A stretch of 64,000 nt of DNA. Origin: Roseateles_E cavernae (GTDB lineage: Bacteria > Pseudomonadota > Gammaproteobacteria > Burkholderiales > Burkholderiaceae_C). The notes beneath the pieces were generated by a model. The model saw nothing but the letters and a program-made list of their open reading frames with translations, did no database searches and was not told where the DNA came from. Below, piece by piece: positions 61,328 to 64,000 of this stretch (its first letter is position 1; each line of letters opens with the position of its first letter). The position numbers and the translations under genes are program-made. Location: NCBI RefSeq assembly GCF_040187885.1, contig NZ_JBDPLH010000003.1:434001-498000 (forward strand), in the 5' to 3' direction.

Positions 61328-61897
61328 ATGACTATCCGTTCCAGCTCCAAGCCCGCGCGCGAACTCGATCCGCGCAAACTGGATGTCGCCGCTTTTGCGC
61401 GCGACGCCGCCAGCCTGCAGGGGCAATGGCCGGCTGCCGAGCTCATTCGGCTGGCCGATGCCGCCGCGCCCGAGGCGCCGGCCAGCGGCTGGCCGGACGT
61501 GCAATGGTCGGCGCGCGGCGAGCAGCGCAAGCCGCGCGGCAGCGAGCCGCAGACCTGGCTGCACCTGGAGGCTTCGGCGAACACGGCGCTGACTTGCCAG
61601 CGCTGCTTGCAGCCGGTTCATGAGGCCATCCAGTTCGAGCGTTGGTTCCGCTTCGCGCGTGATGAGAGCGAAGCCGCCAGCCTGGATGCAGAGAGCGAGG
61701 AGGATGTGCTGGCCTTGCCGCGCAGCCTGGATCTGCGTGAGCTGGTCGAGGATGAGCTCCTGCTGGATTTGCCACTTGTCCCCCGTCACGAGGTCTGCCC
61801 GCAGGCGCTCCCCTTGCCGTCGGATGATGCCGAGCATGCGGAGCAAGAGGAGCGGCCGAATCCGTTTGCCGTGCTGGCGGCACTGAAGAAGAAGTGA
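61328..61897 (+). CDS. yceD: YceD/DUF177 protein (23S rRNA accumulation factor)
   Basis: A 189-residue DUF177 protein, required for normal 23S rRNA levels in bacteria studied. The central CQRCLQPVHEAIQFERWFRF motif and the acidic LRELVEDELLLDLPLVPRH followed by CP are family features. It is placed directly before rpmF, as in most proteobacteria. The ATG at 61328 is the first in the conserved part; a longer open frame overlaps maf on the other strand. Confidence 0.9.
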   Translation: MTIRSSSKPARELDPRKLDVAAFARDAASLQGQWPAAELIRLADAAAPEAPASGWPDVQWSARGEQRKPRGSEPQTWLHLEASANTALTCQRCLQPVHEAIQFERWFRFARDESEAASLDAESEEDVLALPRSLDLRELVEDELLLDLPLVPRHEVCPQALPLPSDDAEHAEQEERPNPFAVLAALKKK

Positions 61898-61911
61898 TGG
61901 CTAAGCAGCGC

Positions 61912-61941
61912 TTGGGAGAAATCTCTGGTGCGTGCTAGAAT
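61912..61941 (+). promoter_or_regulatory. Sigma-70 promoter for rpmF
   Basis: TTGGGA (61912-61917), an 18-base spacer and TAGAAT (61936-61941) lie in the 223-base gap between yceD and rpmF. The leader of about 170 bases after it has no other gene; it could carry control of L32 synthesis, but I see no clear structure. Confidence 0.6.
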
Positions 61942-62120
61942 CGCGGGCTTTCCCGGTTCAGGGGTCATTTGCGCATGGCAGGGGCCTGTGCTTGGCGCGT
62001 GGTGCGCATGACAAGAACGAACCGGGGCATCGGAAGTGAGCGGAAGCTGGGCAGCGGTAAGCAGGCTTGAACAAGTCTGGCCTGCAAGCCTTCCATCACC
62101 GCAGCTCTAGGAGAATTTTC

Positions 62121-62303
62121 ATGGCCGTTCAGCAAAACAAGAAGTCGCCTTCCAAGCGTGGCATGCACCGCTCGCACAATGCTCTGGTCAATCCGGGCAC
62201 CGCGATCGAGCCGACCACCGGCGAAGTGCATCTGCGTCACCACATCAGCCCGACCGGCTTCTACCGTGGCCGCAAGGTCCTGAAGACCAAGGCTGACGCC
62301 TAA
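62121..62303 (+). CDS. rpmF: 50S ribosomal protein L32
   Basis: A 60-residue ribosomal protein starting MAVQQNKKSPSKRGMHRSH and ending YRGRKVLKTK, the standard bL32 sequence. It lacks the zinc-binding cysteines found in some L32 forms. AGGAGAATTTTC provides a strong ribosome site. It is followed by a hairpin and plsX. Confidence 0.97.
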   Translation: MAVQQNKKSPSKRGMHRSHNALVNPGTAIEPTTGEVHLRHHISPTGFYRGRKVLKTKADA

Positions 62304-62356
62304 ATCGGCTTGTGCCGCCGGCCCTGAGCCGCGGCGCCCGAACAGGTGATAAGCGC

Positions 62357-62390
62357 AAAACCCGGCCTGTTCCGTGCAGTGCCGGGTTTT
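62357..62390 (+). terminator. Hairpin after rpmF, possible attenuating terminator
   Basis: AAAACCCGGC pairs with GCCGGGTTTT across a 14-base loop; the T-run is only four bases, followed by GGTGTTGG. It may partly end the rpmF transcript before plsX. Confidence 0.55.
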
Positions 62391-62512
62391 GGTGTTGGTG
62401 TGTGGCTTTGTCGTCCCGGGTGCACCCGCTTGTCCGCAGGCCTGGGCTCGCGTAAGGTCCGCACATTCGCAGCAAGGGCCTGAGGCCTGCTGTCATACCT
62501 CCTCCTGCCTCG

Positions 62513-63622
62513 ATGTTCCCAATTGATTCAAGCGCTGGTGCGCCCCTTCGCCTGGCCGTCGACTGCATGGGCGGCGACCATGGCCCTTCGGTGACGCTGC
62601 CGGCTTGCCGGGCGTTTCTGGACAAGCATCCCGAGGCCGAGTTGCTGCTGGTCGGGCGCCCCGAGGCGCTGGCCGCTGCCGCGCAATGGCCGCGCTGTCA
62701 TCTGGTGGCCGCCAGCGAGGTGGTCAGCATGGACGATCCTGTCGAAGTGGCCTTGCGCCGCAAGAAGGATTCGTCGATGCGTGTGGCGATCAACCAGCTC
62801 AAGGCTGTTGACGGCGCCGCGCCGCGAGCCCAGGCCTGCGTTTCGGCCGGCAATACCGGCGCCTTGATGGCGGTGGCCCGCTATCTGCTGAAGACGCTGG
62901 AGGGCATCGACCGCCCGGCCATCGCCACCGTGATGCCCAACCAGACCGGTCGCTACACGACCGTGCTGGACCTGGGGGCCAATGTCGATTGCACGGCCGA
63001 GCACCTGCTGCAGTTCGCGGTGATGGGCTCGGCCCTGGTGGCGGCGGTCGAGGGTCGCGAAGAGCCGACCGTGGGCCTGCTCAATATCGGCGAAGAGGTG
63101 ATCAAGGGCAGCGAGACGATCAAGCGCGCCGGCGAGTTGCTGCGTCAGGCCGATGCCGCCGGGCAGCTGAACTTCTACGGCAATGTCGAAGGCAATGACA
63201 TCTTCAAGGGTACGACCGATCTGGTGGTCTGCGACGGCTTTGTCGGCAATGTCGCGCTGAAGACGGCCGAGGGTCTGGCGACCATGATCTCGACCATCAT
63301 CAAGGAAGAGTTTGGCCGCAATTGGCTGACGAAGGCGGCTGCAGTGCTGGCGATGCCGGTGCTCAAGCGCTTCAAGGGCCGCGTCGATCATCGCCGCTTC
63401 AACGGCGCGGCGCTGCTGGGCCTGCGCGGCCTGGTGTTCAAGAGCCATGGTTCGGCCGATGCCTACGCCTTCGAGCAGGCCTTGAACCGGGCGTATGATG
63501 CCGCCCGCAACCGGTTGTTGGACCGGGTTCATGATCGCATCATCGCCACGCTGCAGGCCATGCCGGCCGCTGCCCAGGGCGATGCAGGAGACAAGGTGGC
63601 CGACGCCGCCCAAGCCGCATGA
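62513..63622 (+). CDS. plsX: Phosphate acyltransferase PlsX
   Basis: A 369-residue enzyme that makes acyl-phosphate from acyl-ACP for phospholipid synthesis. AVDCMGGDHGPSVTLP at the start, SAGNTGALMA, LDLGANVDCTAEHLLQFA and VCDGFVGNVALKTAEGLA are typical. It overlaps fabH by four bases and follows rpmF, the widely conserved lipid/ribosome cluster. Confidence 0.96.
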   Translation: MFPIDSSAGAPLRLAVDCMGGDHGPSVTLPACRAFLDKHPEAELLLVGRPEALAAAAQWPRCHLVAASEVVSMDDPVEVALRRKKDSSMRVAINQLKAVDGAAPRAQACVSAGNTGALMAVARYLLKTLEGIDRPAIATVMPNQTGRYTTVLDLGANVDCTAEHLLQFAVMGSALVAAVEGREEPTVGLLNIGEEVIKGSETIKRAGELLRQADAAGQLNFYGNVEGNDIFKGTTDLVVCDGFVGNVALKTAEGLATMISTIIKEEFGRNWLTKAAAVLAMPVLKRFKGRVDHRRFNGAALLGLRGLVFKSHGSADAYAFEQALNRAYDAARNRLLDRVHDRIIATLQAMPAAAQGDAGDKVADAAQAA

Positions 63623-64000
63623 CAACTCCCTCATCGAAGCCAAGATTTGCCCGCATTCTCGGCACGGGCAGCTATCTGCCCCCGAAGCGTCTGTCTAATG
63701 CCGATCTGGCGGCCCAGCTGGCACGCGACGGCATCGAGACTTCCAATGAATGGATCGTCGAACGCACCGGCATCCATGCGCGGCACTTTGCCGACGACGG
63801 TGTGGCGGCCAGCGACCTGGCCCTGCCGGCCGCCCGTGCGGCGCTGGAGTCGGCCGGTGTGGCTGCCGACGAGATCGACCTGATCATCGTCGCGACCTCG
63901 ACGCCGGACATGGTATTCCCGTCCACCGCCGCCCTGCTGCAGCACAAGCTGGGTGTGGCCGGCTGCGCCGCTTTCGATGTGCAGGCCGTCTGCTCGGGCT
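63619..64000 (+). CDS. fabH: 3-oxoacyl-ACP synthase III, 3' truncated by the window
   Basis: The first 127 codons of KASIII, which condenses acetyl-CoA with malonyl-ACP to start fatty-acid synthesis. RILGTGSYLPPKRLSN, SNEWIVERTGIHARHFADD, IIVATSTPDMVFPSTAALLQ and FDVQAVCSG are visible; the cysteine in AVCSG is the active-site nucleophile. The ATG overlaps the plsX stop (ATGA). The rest lies beyond the window. Confidence 0.96.
   Translation, partial: MTTPSSKPRFARILGTGSYLPPKRLSNADLAAQLARDGIETSNEWIVERTGIHARHFADDGVAASDLALPAARAALESAGVAADEIDLIIVATSTPDMVFPSTAALLQHKLGVAGCAAFDVQAVCSG

Overview
The window is GC-rich chromosomal DNA of a betaproteobacterium. The gene order coxIII / twin-TM protein / SURF1 / ctaA / ctaB / SCO1 / rpoH and the yceD-rpmF-plsX-fabH cluster point to Burkholderiales, most like the Rubrivivax/Roseateles/Leptothrix side. 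That placement is inferred from gene order and protein character; no 16S rRNA gene is present. I recognised no rRNA, tRNA, CRISPR array, transposase or prophage gene.

Layout. 1-4.9 kb: the end of cytochrome c oxidase subunit III and its assembly genes (heme A synthesis and copper delivery). 4.9-19.1 kb: housekeeping and regulation: rpoH with a perfect CIRCE operator upstream, a hybrid histidine kinase followed by a lone cheW, ychF, a UbiH-type monooxygenase, a DsbC-type protein, an M61 peptidase, an enoyl-CoA hydratase, a DUF4148 protein and lysS. 19.2-58.4 kb: one large surface-polysaccharide locus. 58.4-64 kb: rhlE, an RsmI-like methylase, a Maf protein, yceD-rpmF-plsX and the start of fabH.

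The polysaccharide locus is a Wzy-dependent system. It has wbpB/wbpD/wbpE for a 2,3-diacetamido uronic acid, a TviB/WbpA-type UDP-HexNAc 6-dehydrogenase, a WbpM/PglF-type 4,6-dehydratase with a DegT aminotransferase and a PglC-like initiating transferase, and a neuB-neuC-neuA nonulosonic acid set. It also has seven intact glycosyltransferase candidates, two flippase-like proteins, one Wzy-like polymerase, a Wzz-like protein, a large SLBB export protein and a second, WecA-type initiating transferase. Decorating enzymes include acyltransferases, two methyltransferases, a 2-oxoglutarate-dioxygenase-like protein and an aldo/keto reductase. Genes from 19.2 to 50.3 kb run on the plus strand, mostly with overlapping stop/start codons; genes from 50.35 to 57.1 kb run on the minus strand.

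Composition changes sharply inside the wbpM-like gene near 29.5 kb: the left part of the locus has the GC-rich codon choice of the chromosome, the right part is clearly AT-richer, and host-like composition returns inside the SLBB export gene near 56 kb. This looks like a serotype-type cassette exchanged by recombination within conserved flanking genes. The most AT-rich part (45-49.5 kb) contains a frameshifted glycosyltransferase remnant and a 1 kb decayed gap. The points most worth following are the CIRCE site on rpoH, the three-gene module at 30.4-33.4 kb (small YVDPGSG protein, kinase-like/methyltransferase protein, sulfatase-like membrane protein), the neuBCA set joined to a D-2-hydroxyacid dehydrogenase, and the dioxygenase/aldo-keto reductase pair.
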